Positions 12,801-23,426 of a stretch of DNA of 64,000 bases are shown here, in pieces. The position numbers were made by a program, and so were the translations under genes. Below the pieces are notes generated by a model. It saw nothing but the letters and a program-made list of their open reading frames with translations, was not told where the DNA came from and ran no database searches. Every line of letters starts with the position of its first letter. Position 1 is the first letter of the stretch. Source of the DNA: Rhodamnia argentea (Eukaryota > Streptophyta > Magnoliopsida > Myrtales > Myrtaceae). The stretch covers positions 23,132,934 through 23,196,933 of the forward strand of contig NC_063151.1 in assembly GCF_020921035.1 (NCBI RefSeq), given 5' to 3'.

Positions 12801-13885
12801 AGCAATAAGAGCTAAACAACACTTTTTGTTGCAACAGCCTCCCAACTACCAATTTGCACTCGAAGTTTTGCACAGGGTGACAATTGGAGCGCAGGCAAAC
12901 AAAAGGATTGGTTGAGCACCTAAGGATTTAATCTTGCCTGAAGTCTAGTTTTGATGGTGTCGATTGGGTAAAGTGCCGCTTCAACAACAACACCAGCAGT
13001 ACCTCCAGCAACAATGCCCTCTGCAGAGTCAATGAAGCACAATCAGACAATCAAAGAAAATTCTTCTTTCCTTCTGTGAGATTTACTAGCAATTTGATCG
13101 ATGTTCTTTAAAAGGAACAACGTGAAATTTTTACCAGCAAATATTATACAGGAGGAAATGTCTTTCTAAGGTCAACAAAAACACACAGAGAGTGTGATGT
13201 CTTTTACTAAATGGAATAATAGTAAAAGAAGAGGAAGTGCACATAAGAAGGGAGAAAATTGATAAAAAAAAAAATGGCTGTAAAAGAGTCCTTCTTTACC
13301 ATTTATGATGCTGCAGTTGAAGGATGTAATAAGAGAAAATAAATCAAAAGAAAAACTTTGTCAAAAAAATCACATTTTCCTTTATTATTACGTGAAGAAT
13401 TCAAGATGGACCAAAAAATGTTGACAAATTATATACTTGCCACCAGCTTTGATGTAAATACCCCGCTGAGAACTAAACACCTAGGAACTCAAGATCCAGC
13501 AAAAGGACATACCATATACTATACGCCAAAAATCCAAAGGCCGGTCTTCCCGGACACTAACTTGCAGAGGCTTTATTTTCTGGCATTTGCCCAAATGGCT
13601 GTCCACCCCATCTGTTACAAGGCATTTACCCAAATCATCGAAACGCACAAGCACAACCCAGAATGAACTTGTTCAGTCCAACACCAAAACCGCCGACCAT
13701 TCACATAAAACCACAATGCGATTCAGATAACACGAGCTTATGCCAGCGAGAGCGAGCGAGGTTTTGATTGGTATCAACAGCAAATGAAGACGCCGAAGCT
13801 TGGATTTTTTTTTCCCCAAACAGACGAGCATTTTACCGTGTTTAGCAGAGGCCTTCGTTGAGCTTTCGGCATCAAAAGAATCCAT
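6807..13885 (-). CDS. SAMC: Mitochondrial carrier family protein, S-adenosylmethionine carrier (SAMC) type
   Basis: Inner-membrane carrier that exchanges S-adenosylmethionine for S-adenosylhomocysteine in plastids or mitochondria, by family. Eleven exons read in phase on the minus strand: 13885-13837, 13020-12938, 12116-12040, 10389-10299, 9753-9700, 9629-9534, 9273-9184, 8738-8687, 7678-7617, 7501-7421 and 6905-6807, giving about 277 residues. The three carrier signatures are visible: YPIDTIKTRLQ, VPTEVVKQI and TPLDVIKTRL. GYGSFLLRDLPFDA and GMGPRVLWIGIGGSIFFG match the SAMC group. There is no long transit peptide, so it resembles the short SAMC2-like form. The FFRTL segment usually just before EGIVAGG is not seen, so a small exon may be missing from this model. 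Intron 2 starts with GC, not GT, and the second signature ends in Ile instead of Arg. Confidence 0.88.
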
Positions 13886-14513
13886 GAATTCGCAGGCGAT
13901 TTCGAGCTGAGATTGAATGGACTTCAAGCTGATACGAGACGGATTGAAGTCGAACCACGGTGTGATCGTGAACTTGAACTGAAGCGGGAAGCAGCTGAAA
14001 AGGAGGAGCCTTTTTGATCGCTCGGCTTGTCTCAGAAGAGGGGGCTGCTCTGTGGCTGTGACGGGTCGGGTCGGTCCGGCCCATATAGTCCGGTTAAATT
14101 GGGTTCTCAATCCGCCCAAATCCATGACCGATTGAGCATGGGCCCAAGCACCATCGATTTTGTCAAGGCTCCCCGAGGAATTCCAAGACTTGTTTATACG
14201 AAGAAGACCAAATATTTAACATCATCAGTTCTCGGATTTCTCAAACGTGAGAGTGAAATCGAAGTATCTCTTTGACAAGGAATTTCTCCATAATAATCTC
14301 GAACGGTCAGCTCCGGGAGGCGACCACATTACTGCTCAAAGAATCTTATCGAATTTTGAGGAGGAAGAGAAAAACTGGGTCATATTTCCTAGCTTGGGAA
14401 GATGAGGTATCTGGGAGAAAGATCAACAAAATGCATAGGATCCTTCCTTCCCTCTTTCCAAACAAAGACAAATCGTAAAGGCAGCGAAAAGTCGAGGGGG
14501 CGAAAAGTTGAGG

Positions 14514-15098
14514 GGGCATGTTGACTAAAAATCCTAATACTTGTCACGAAAGTACAATGAAGTCCTAAAATTTGCAAAAAAGTGTAATCGAGTCCCGAAA
14601 CTCGTCAAATTGATCCAATCGAGCCCTTCCGTTAATTTCGTCCAGTTTGATCGACGTAAATTGCTGACGTGGCTTTTTTTAAATATTTTCTCTCTCCTAC
14701 GTGGCCATGATGTGGCTAAAATGGCGTCGTTTTTGTCCAAATCCGATTTTTGATATAACATTAATTTAAATTAATTTAAATAAGGTATAATTTTCAACCC
14801 AAAAAAAAAAATAGAACCAGCAGCGTGGCTACATGGTCCTATTTTTTTTAAATTTACCTTATTTTTTAAATCGATTTAAATTAAAATTATATTTAAAACA
14901 TATTTGAACCAAAATGATGTCATTTTAGTAATGTCATGGCCACGTTAGAAAGAGAAAATATTAAAAAATGTCACGTCGGCAATTTCCGTTAGCCAAACGG
15001 GACGGAATTAAAGTAAGGGCTCGATTGCACTTTTTGCAAATTTTAGGATTCGATTGCACTTTCGTGTCATGTTTTAGAATTTCTAATGAACATATCCC
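14514..15098. mobile_element. Foldback/MITE-like DNA element with long inverted arms
   Basis: The first and last roughly 85 bp are imperfect inverted copies of each other. Both arms share the blocks GACACGAAAGT or GTCACGAAAGT, then CCTAAAATTTGCAAAAA and GTGYAATCGA. Both ends begin GGG. The interior is AT-rich with further inverted blocks and no coding frame. I could not find a clean target-site duplication: the left flank ends AAGTTGAGG and the right flank begins AAAATCAAC. Long arms of this kind are typical of Mutator-like MITEs, but the superfamily is inferred. Confidence 0.6.
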
Positions 15099-15129
15099 AA
15101 AATCAACTTAGAAAAGGGTTAGACGATAA

Positions 15130-15631
15130 GGGTGAGCGATTCTAGGCTTTGTAGGTTCCAAGTTCCATATGGAATCTAGAACCTATTTGTTAAAATAAGT
15201 TTCTCATTTTTTTGGAACTTGAAACCTACCTATCATAGGTTCTAAGGCCGAATCCAGGGTTTAGAGAGGTTTCACATGCATTCTTAATTAAATGATTACA
15301 ATGAATCATCACGTTTAATAATCATCATTTGCTACTACACTCCACACACCACAAGTCATATTTAGAAACACGAATAAATATGGAACATTGACAAAATAAA
15401 AGTCTTAGTCATGAATACAACGAATATCATAGGATCGCGTAAAGATACATACCAAGAAAAACACAAAAACTCGTTACGGGTTACGGGTTACATGTTTCAA
15501 GTTACCTACCTATCGGAACGGGTTTAGAACATGAAACCTACTTTACATATCTTGTAACCTAGAACCGGACTGGTTTCTTATCTAATCCAATTTCGGATTT
15601 CAAGTTCTATCTTGAAATTATGCTCACCACC
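15130..15631. mobile_element. Dispersed TIR repeat, copy 1 (GGGTGAGC family)
   Basis: It starts GGGTGAGCGATT and ends with GCTCACCACC, so the two ends are short inverted repeats. The interior (ATTTGCTACTACA, CATATTTAGAAACACGAATAAATAT, AAAAACACAAAAACTC, CTACATATCTTGTAACCTAGAAC) recurs at 53716-54486. No coding capacity is seen. A non-autonomous DNA transposon, possibly hAT-like, is the likeliest identity. Confidence 0.6.
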
Positions 15632-16690
15632 GACAAAGATACGAAATTCAATGATCGACGATCGGTTTTTAGGGAACAAGTGTGTGCTCGATCCTAGTGA
15701 TGCTTTATTGATCCTTCTTGCTTTATGGATTAGAGTTTGTTTTGTATTAATTTGGGCTTTACTCCGCTTTTATTTGCTTTACTATGGAAAGTTCTAAGTG
15801 CTTCTTATGTATCATCTTCCGACCCCAAGAAAGGGAAAATTTTGCCCTCTGGATCACCATGTTTTTCTCTCGGTTCCACTTCCGCTTCCCCACACATCCT
15901 CGCATCCCCGACGGAAGCACCGAGTCGCTCGTACGCGCGGATGACGAAGCCTCCGAGAATGAAATTATCACCACACCGATGATCAGCCGACAACGTTGAC
16001 CAAATCCGAAACACCGGACGCGATTTCAACGCCCCCTCAAAACGTGCGAGGATAACGAACCCGACCTTTTCGACCCTTTCCACGTTCGTAAGATTCCAAG
16101 TGGGGGCGCAGCGAAGATTGGCTTGAATCTGTCGAACTCTCCTACTTTCAACGATAGCAGTAGAAATATCGGCTCTCGATTATTGGTGACGTGTCTTGGC
16201 CAGTCCCCATCGCGCCACAACAGCCAATTCTCCCTCCCTATCAAAATTTCCACCGCTGACGTGGAAATCGGAGGCCCCCCTCGGGGACCAGGAAGCCACA
16301 CGTGGCGCTCTCTCTCTCTCTCTCTCTCTCTCTCCCCGATGGCGAAAGGACTCTGTTGACTTTTGGCATCTCTCTCTTTTTGGATTTTCAAAAGAGCCCC
16401 CCTTGGCCAGATCGCCGATCCCGGGTAAACTTTTATATCTGGAAATCCGTTAAGGAATCTCTGGCAAGATTCAGCCAGCGGCTCTTCCACGGAGACACGT
16501 GTCGGGCTCCCATTGGGTGCAGCCCCGTGTTGGCGCGTTCCCGGGGCCCGTCGGGCTCCCGCAACGCAAAAAGATCTCGTTGGCTTACGCGGTGGATTTT
16601 TTTTTTTCCAATCCTTTTCTCTGTTCTCTCCTGAAAATTTAAAAACAAAAAGAATTTGGGGAAAAGGCAAATCCTAGAATTTATTTATAT
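15632..16690. other. Upstream region of the choline kinase gene
   Basis: GC-richer than the flanks, with a CT tract at 16308-16334 and CACGTGGC/ACACGTGTC (G-box-like) sequences near 16300 and 16496. The long minus-strand frame at 16026-16670 has low-complexity composition and no family motif, so I do not call it a gene. The leader exon of the kinase probably starts near 16690. Confidence 0.45.
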
Positions 16691-17164
16691 GATCTGAAGA
16701 TAGCAATAATCGCCAGAGGAATCATTTCGCTTCAGTTCTTGGGTTGGTGGCATCTCTTTCGGGGCTTAGCTCTTTCTTCTTTGCTGGTCACTCTCTGTGG
16801 TTCTCGTGTAAAGGTTTGATTCCTTTTGCTCTTCTTTATTTGATGATTGTTGGTTGAAGAATTCTTCTGGGGTCTTTGATTCTTCTCTGCTTCTTTTTTG
16901 GGTCAATCGATTCGTTTCCTTACTTTATTTGATCAAAGATTGGTAATATATCTTCCGGGTCTTCGATTCTTCAATTTTCTTATGAATTGGGTCCCTCCAT
17001 TAATGTTTGACGAGTTCTTTTGGTGGGACGAATCTAAACTTGCAATCGCCGCTAATTGCTCCGACCCTGCTCTGTTTCTATATATGTAGGCGAGGACTTG
17101 CATCAATCTTTCATTGTCGTGTTTGCAGGTACAATCTTGTGCGGATTATAGTCTGAGAGACAGG

Positions 17165-19740
17165 ATGACGGTGACAACGAACGGATTCGTCGAAGGTTGT
17201 TTGCCTGAGGAATTGAAGAAAGTGCTTCGGTCGGTGGCGTCTGAATTGGGGGATGTGATCGACGACATGGACTCGATTCAGGTGATCCCTCTGAAGGGGG
17301 CCATGACTAATGAGGTGTACCAGATCAATTGGCCATTGAATGATAAGCGCGATCTCGTCAGAAAGGTTTTGGTCAGGATTTATGGCGAAGGAGTCGAGCT
17401 CTTCTTCAACCGGGACAATGAAGTGCAGACGTTCGAGTGCATATCGAAGCATGGGCAAGGGCCACGTTTGCTCGGCCGGTTCGCGGAAGGAAGGGTGGAA
17501 GAGTTCATCCATGCGAGGGTATGCGATTATCTCTGATGTCAAGATATTTGAAAGCACCTTTCTCTGGTTTAATTCCTGGTTATCGACTTGTTATGTTACA
17601 TCCACCTTGGCGGGGAGAAAACTTTTCACGAGTATCGTGATTGCATGACAGGCGCATCATAAGAAAGTTATGGTTTTTCATTTTTTCTGGAGTACCACTA
17701 GACTTCTCGGCCTCTTTGAATTTAGGGGACGTAGTTCTGTCTCTAATGAGTAAAGTCAACTGAAATCTGTTCTTTGTTTTCTCTCAGTTTATTAGAACAG
17801 TTTCTCGAGAACGCTTCGCAATCGACAAATTGATTGGGTGAGACACAATTGAACACATATTTTAATGTTACTAATGGTGATGTTGTTGTGTTTCAGACAC
17901 TCTCGGCTGCTGACCTCCGTGATCCGGATGTTTCTGCTCTAATAGCAAGTAAACTGAGAGAGTTCCAAAATCTTGAGATGCCTGGTTCGAAGAATGTGGT
18001 CCTTTGGGACAGAATGAGGTGACTATCTAGATAGGTTTTAACGTAAGTAGAAGCTAAAATTAAAAACAGAGATCCTTATGCCTCGTTTTTTGCTGTTCCC
18101 AGAAATTGGCTCAAAGAAGCAAGAACTCTGTGCACCCATAAAGACGCGAAAGAATTTCGTTTAGATGCTCTGGAGGAGGAAATTTGTGTTCTCGAGAAGG
18201 AGTTGTCACGGGATGACCAAGCCATTGGTTTCTGCCACAACGATCTGCAATATGGAAACATAATGATGGATGAAGAGACGAGATTGATCACCATTATTGT
18301 AAGTTTCCTGCCTTGTTTAAGTTATTCCTACAACCATCTGTCTCTGTGCAGTGATTAATCCTTGTTGCTTAAATGGGTGAATACTGAATAGTGAATACTG
18401 CAACCATAAGACTCTGCATAGGAAAAACAATATTCTGGTTATGAGGACGGCATATCGTAAATTATAGATAGAACATGATCGTCTGTCCTCTTGTTCTCAT
18501 ATCGGAGTACCAAAAGTACTCGTCCTTGTATTGGTACTTAAAGGGAGAGATGGATGACTTCACATTCTTGCAGCTGATTGCATCGAATAAGAACAGTGAT
18601 TAAAGCATTATCTATTTGTTTTACAGGATTACGAGTATTCGAGTTACAACCCCATTGCATATGATATAGCGAATCATTTCTGCGAGATGACGGCAAATTA
18701 TCACACCGAAACACCGCACATTTTGGACTTTGGGGCATATCCAGGTGATTGTCTTTTTCCGTTTTTGAACCGCTGAACATCACACCCTGGTAATAGGATG
18801 GTTCTGTGTATCCGCATCACTCTTGTTGTACATTATTGGTCCAACCGTGCATCATAAAAATAGCTGGCACGTGTTCGTCACGGGGACTAAACTTCTCTAT
18901 TTATGCATGAATTTGTCAATAGGCTTAGAGGAGCGCAAGAGATTTGTGCACAATTACCTGAGCTCTGGAGGTTAGTGCCTGTTTCTTCTTGCTCATCTTT
19001 CTAGAGCATGATTTGTACCTGGTTGATGTTTGATCTGCATTTGCTTATCCATTGCTTATTATACCTGTCGAATCTACCTACACTCTTTTGGGCCAACCTT
19101 ATATTCTAACTCTGTAGTAAATCATGCTTTTGGTTTGATATTTGTATAGGCCCGTGAAATCTTTTACTTGATTCTAATCTGTATCGAGCACAGATTGTGC
19201 TGATTTACTTGACAGAACATTTATCAATATAAGTCACAAGGTTTTTTCAAAGCACCGATGTAAATTAGTGATTCTCTTGTATAACTATGCTTCATCAAGG
19301 TACATTTTAAGATGAGAGAGCTGGGCGACTAATGCGCAAGCCAGTAGTACGTCAGCATTAGACCGAAATGCCTTCATCTTCAATCACATCACATGTATGG
19401 TTTGTACTCTGTGCAGGCGACCAACCTAACGATGCTGAAATAAACCAGCTGGTTGAAGATGCAGAGAAGTACACTCTTGCAAACCATCTCCTTTGGGGTT
19501 TGTGGGGTATAATTTCGGTATGTTTGCAGTTCGCTACACATTTTCTTTTTTCTGAAGGCATTTTGATTCAACAAGATTTCATGTGTGATATCCATAAAGA
19601 AGTGCTGAGTCTCTGTTCACTTGCAGGGCTATGTGAACGACATCGACTTCGACTACAAGGAATACGCAAGGCAAAGATTTAGGCAATACTGGCTGAGAAA
19701 GCCTGCTCTCTTGGGCTCGGACTGTATTTGCAGTGAATAG
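17165..19740 (+). CDS. Choline/ethanolamine kinase
   Basis: Cytosolic kinase that phosphorylates choline (or ethanolamine) with ATP, the first step of the CDP-choline route to phosphatidylcholine. Seven coding exons join in phase: 17165-17518, 17897-18018, 18103-18298, 18627-18744, 18923-18970, 19417-19517 and 19627-19740, for about 350 residues, the usual plant length. The N-lobe motif [12 protein letters not shown] is followed by the Brenner motif [12 protein letters not shown] (catalytic Asp near residue 206) and the choline-kinase motif [18 protein letters not shown]. The C-terminus has [10 protein letters not shown] and [13 protein letters not shown] leader intron ending near 17128 precedes the start codon. 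Choline versus ethanolamine preference cannot be read from the sequence. Parts of exons 2 and 3 recur downstream as broken copies. Confidence 0.93.
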
Positions 19741-20275
19741 ATATAGGCAGAGACGAAGAAGCTCGACCGAATAAGGCTGACACATGATGGTTGCTTCACC
19801 GGAGTCTTGCGTATAGGTCGATGTTGGAAATGAATAGTCAGTTTGCTACTTGTGGGATGGATATAGATTGTATGTTAGGAAAGCCTCGAGTTTTCCTTGG
19901 GTGATGTAATTGGTATGACTTCAATATATAAGAGCAATGGCTTTTGCTGGTTTGTTTGTGCTAATGTGTCTGTGACATCTTGTTCTCTGCCATTCCAACT
20001 TTTTGCAAAAGAGACCTCTTGGCAATTTCTGGGTTCTTTGTTACACGAATTCAGGTTTGAACTTCCAATTGCCAGACAAAAAGTTGCCTATATATCCACT
20101 TTTCTTTCTCTCTGTAAGAAAAGGCGATCTCGATCTCATCGTATGAGACAAGACCGACCGAGCGAAATTGACGATTGAGGAGTATTTGATTGATAAATTA
20201 GCCTCTGTTACATTTCAGTTGGTTGCTAGAGTGTCCTCTAATCCTTTCATTTGGAGTTGCTTCAACGTTACATTT

Positions 20276-20369
20276 CAAAGAAGCAAAAACTCTGTGCACT
20301 CGTAAAGACGCGAAAGAATTTTGTTTAGATGCTCTGGAGGAGGAAATTTGTGTGCTCGAGAAGGAGTTG
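20276..20369 (+). pseudogene. Choline kinase exon 3 fragment, copy 1
   Basis: A near copy of the start of choline kinase exon 3 (original at 18111-18206), covering AAAGAAGCAAAAACTCTG through GAGAAGGAGTTG. It stops just before the catalytic GFCHND block and runs into CTCTTGAAATCGACGATTGA, which is unrelated to the gene. No exon 4-7 sequence follows. It cannot encode an active kinase. Confidence 0.85.
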
Positions 20370-20509
20370 CCTCTTGAAATCGACGATTGAGATGTGCTTG
20401 ATCGATAAACCATCCTCTGTTATGGATAAGACGGCATATGTCTCTGTTATGGATAATTAGACAACTAGTCTTTGAACTTTGATCTAATGTATAATATTAT
20501 TCCTGAATT

Positions 20510-20920
20510 TTTAATTTTTTCAATAAGGTCCTCGGATTTTTTATATATGTTCACTTTAGTCCTTGAATTATATGAAAATATTCGATATTGTTAAATGAAG
20601 GACAACATTGAATATTTCCACATAGTTTATGGACTATATCAAATATGTACCAAAAGTTTAGGAATCACATGAATAAATTAAAATGACATTACATATTGAA
20701 GTAAAGTTCATGGACTACATTAAAAAACTTAAAAGTTCATGGATGACGTTGCATATTAGGTTAAAGTTCATGGACTATATTGAACAAATTAAAAATTTAG
20801 GGGTAAAAATTGTAGATTGAGTTAAAGTTGAGGAACCGCATTGAGCAAATTAAAAGTTTAAAAATGACATTACACATCAAGCTAAAGTTTAAGAATCATT
20901 TGCATCATTTTCTCGGCTCT
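20510..20920. repeat. Diverged tandem repeats of about 60 bp
   Basis: The motif 'AAAGTTCATGGACTAYATTRAACAAATTAAAA' and variants recur about six times, with units ending in 'GACATTACAYATYRAG'. A second block with the same motifs lies at about 22200-22415. It is probably part of the duplicated non-coding segment that also carries the kinase exon fragments. Confidence 0.6.
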
Positions 20921-21216
20921 GGTACATTTCAGATGGTAGCTAAAATGTTCTCTAATCCTTTCTTTTGGTCTTTGATTCGATGGTTTTGCCGTGCAGCATC
21001 CCCGCTCGCGGACAACACGCAAGCTTTGCTCTACCACAGAAAGCCACGTAAAAAGCGCATGCACAACGCTATGAACTCCTTGGATAGAACTGAAAACCAA
21101 GTACAGAATTTTGAGTGTAGGGAAATGAAAGTAAAAAGGTGTTTAACAATGGCTGAATGTTAGTAGTAGGTTTTAATCATCAATTGAATGAATAAAGTGA
21201 TCTCTTCCTTGCTTAA

Positions 21217-22100
21217 ACTGAGGGAGTTTCCACAGTCTCGAGATGCATGGGTAAAAAAATGTGGTCCTTTGGAACAGAATAAGGTGGGCTAATCTTGATA
21301 GATTGTCACGTAAATAGAAGGTCGGTGTGTTTGTTTGAGTGAAAGTGTTTTTTGGAAATTTGTTTTCCGAACTTTCACTCGTTTGGCTCGTCGAAAGTGA
21401 CAAGTCAATCGAAATCACTTTCCGATCAATGTAAATATTCATGCATAAAATCAGGAAAATAAATAGGTGAAAACTTTTTCCTAAATTATTCCTCACGATT
21501 TTTTTTAATATGTTATCTTACAATTTTTAACATTTTTATCTTTTTTTTTCCCTCGGCCGATCGCTAGGCCTCGGCAAGGACCGGTGACCGGCCATAGGCG
21601 CGGGCCGGAGAGGCTTGACCTCACCGGCAAGTCTTGGCCTTGAGGTTGCTTGGCGAGGCTCGGCCTGGCCTCACCGGTCTCAAGCGAGGCCGAGCCCGGC
21701 CAAGCGACGGGTGCGGTAAAAGAAAAGAAAAAGAAAAAAATAAAAATGTAGGAAATAAAAAACTAAAAATTTCGAATTTATTTTTTGGCCTAAGATAAAG
21801 TCATGAGATTGAAATCTTTTTCATAGAAGAACTAAACACCAGAACCCGTCGGTCATATATCACTAAACAAAGAAAAACAAACAAACCGTTTTCCTGAAAA
21901 GAAATTATCTTCCTTTATCATGGAATCTTTCGTGAAGCAACCGCACCCTAAAATGAAAAACAAACATCATTTGTGCCTGGTTTTTGCGGTTCATAGAAAT
22001 TGGCTCAAAGAAGCAAGAACTCTGCGCACTCATAAAGGCGCGAAAGAATTTCGTTTAGATGCTCTTGGAGGAGGAAATTTGTATGCTTGAGAAGGAGCTG
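21217..22100 (+). pseudogene. Choline kinase exon 2-intron-exon 3 fragment, copy 2, split by a MITE
   Basis: From 21217 the sequence follows the end of kinase exon 2 (GTGGTCCTTTGGAACAGAAT), its donor and the first bases of intron 2 to about 21318. Intron 2 sequence resumes near 21947 and leads into an exon 3 copy from 21997 to about 22100. The roughly 630 bp between is foreign, so an element has inserted into the copied intron. The exon 3 copy ends at the same point as copy 1 and is followed by the same tail (TTGAMAATTGACRATTGAGATGTGCTTGAT), so the two fragments share one duplication history. Confidence 0.8.
21319..21946. mobile_element. MITE-like insertion with GC-rich core inside the copied intron
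   Basis: The left part begins GTCGGTGTGTTTGTTTGAG. The inverted AAACAAACAAACCG lies near 21880, so the arms are imperfect inverted repeats. The core at 21550-21720 is strongly GC-rich with repeated CCTCACCGG and GGCCTCGGC words, flanked by AT-rich arms. Comparison with the parental kinase intron defines the insertion interval. The exact end is uncertain, and I see no clean target duplication. Confidence 0.5.
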
Positions 22101-22755
22101 CGTCTTGAAATTGACAATTGAGATGTGCTTGATTGATAAGCCATCCTCCGTTACGGATAAGACGGCATACGTCTCTGTCCCATCTATCAATATTGATTGA
22201 TGGAATGAATTTTCATATAGTTTAGGGACTTCATTAAATGTGTACCAAAAATTTAAAGATCATGTTGAACAAATCAAGACAACATTGCATGTTGAGTTAA
22301 AGTTCAGAAACCACATTGAACACATTAACATTGGGCTAAAGTTGAGAGACCGCATCAAACAAATTAGAAGTCCATGAACTACATTACACATCGGGCCAAA
22401 GTTCAAGAATGATTTTGCTATGCAGCATCCCCCTCCCCGGAGAACACGTCAGCTTTGCTCTAGCACGGAAAGCCACTTAAAAAGTGTACGCACAACGCTA
22501 TGTAACTCCTTGGATAGAACTGAAAACCAAGTGCTACAGAATTTTAAGTGTAGAGAAATTGAAGTAAAAAGGTATTTTGATAATGGTTGAATATTAAGTA
22601 CTCAATAATATTATTTTCCTGCCAAATTTAGAATTTTGAGCATTATGAGTAAGTTTTAACCACACACTTGGCAAATTTCTGATTGCCTATTTTTTTTCCA
22701 TTGAGCGAGTAAAGTGATCTCTTCCCTACTTAAACTAATCAAGTGATTTTGGAAT

Positions 22756-22811
22756 TCAATTGAATGTTTCAAGTCAAAACTGGTTACTTTTCACTTGAAA
22801 CATTCAATTGA
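22756..22811. repeat. Perfect 19-bp inverted repeat
   Basis: TCAATTGAATGTTTCAAGT at 22756-22774 is exactly the reverse complement of 22793-22811, with an 18-base loop. It lies in non-coding duplicated sequence. It is AT-rich and looks like transposon debris more than a terminator or a MIR gene. Confidence 0.7.
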
Positions 22812-22888
22812 AAGTAACTTTGTTAACCTTATTTTTTGGTTTTAGGGAGTAAGTCTTCACCCACCGAATCGTAATCGATCGAGCTTAA

Positions 22889-23426
22889 ATTTTCAAAGGG
22901 TTAATATCACGAAAAACCCCAAACCGATACATCCGTGATAAATTTATCCAAACTATTTTTTTATCACAAAAAATCTTAAACTAGCATACTTATGACAAAT
23001 TTACCAAAAATTGGTACATATGTAATAAATTTACCATCCGTTAGTTTTCGTTAAATCTAACGGTCAAATAGCCGAGTTGGATAACATGTGACAGCTCATG
23101 AGTATACCAATTTGGGGTTTTTACCATATGTTTATCATAGATGTATCAATTTGGGTTTTTTCAAGATATTAACCCAAATTAACGGAGGGCAAATTTGTCA
23201 CGGGTGTACCGGTTTGGGGTTTTTCATGGTAAAAAAAATTAGTTTATGTTAAATTTGTCACAAATGTACCAATTTAGGATTTTTGGTGGTAAAAAAAATA
23301 GTTTAAAGTAGATTTGCTTAGGTGTATCAGTTTAGAATTTTTTGTGGTAAAAAACAAATAGTTTGCGGTAAATTTATCACATGCGTACCAGTTTGAGGTT
23401 TTTCGTGGCATTAACCCATTTTCAAA
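22889..23426. mobile_element. Mutator-type MITE with 9-bp target duplication
   Basis: The element body is 22898-23417 (520 bp). The arms begin GGGTTAATATCACGAAAAAC and, reversed, GGGTTAATGCCACGAAAAAC, and stay similar for about 75 bp. The flanks ATTTTCAAA at 22889-22897 and 23418-23426 are identical 9-bp direct repeats, the size Mutator-superfamily transposases leave. The interior repeats the words 'AAATTTGTCACAAATGTACCAATTTAGG' in several orientations, and there is no coding frame. The perfect target duplication suggests a fairly recent insertion. Confidence 0.85.

Noticed and set aside
16026-16670. 214-residue minus-strand open frame
   Set aside because: Low-complexity, Arg/Glu tract from a microsatellite, no family motif, and it lies in the choline kinase upstream region.
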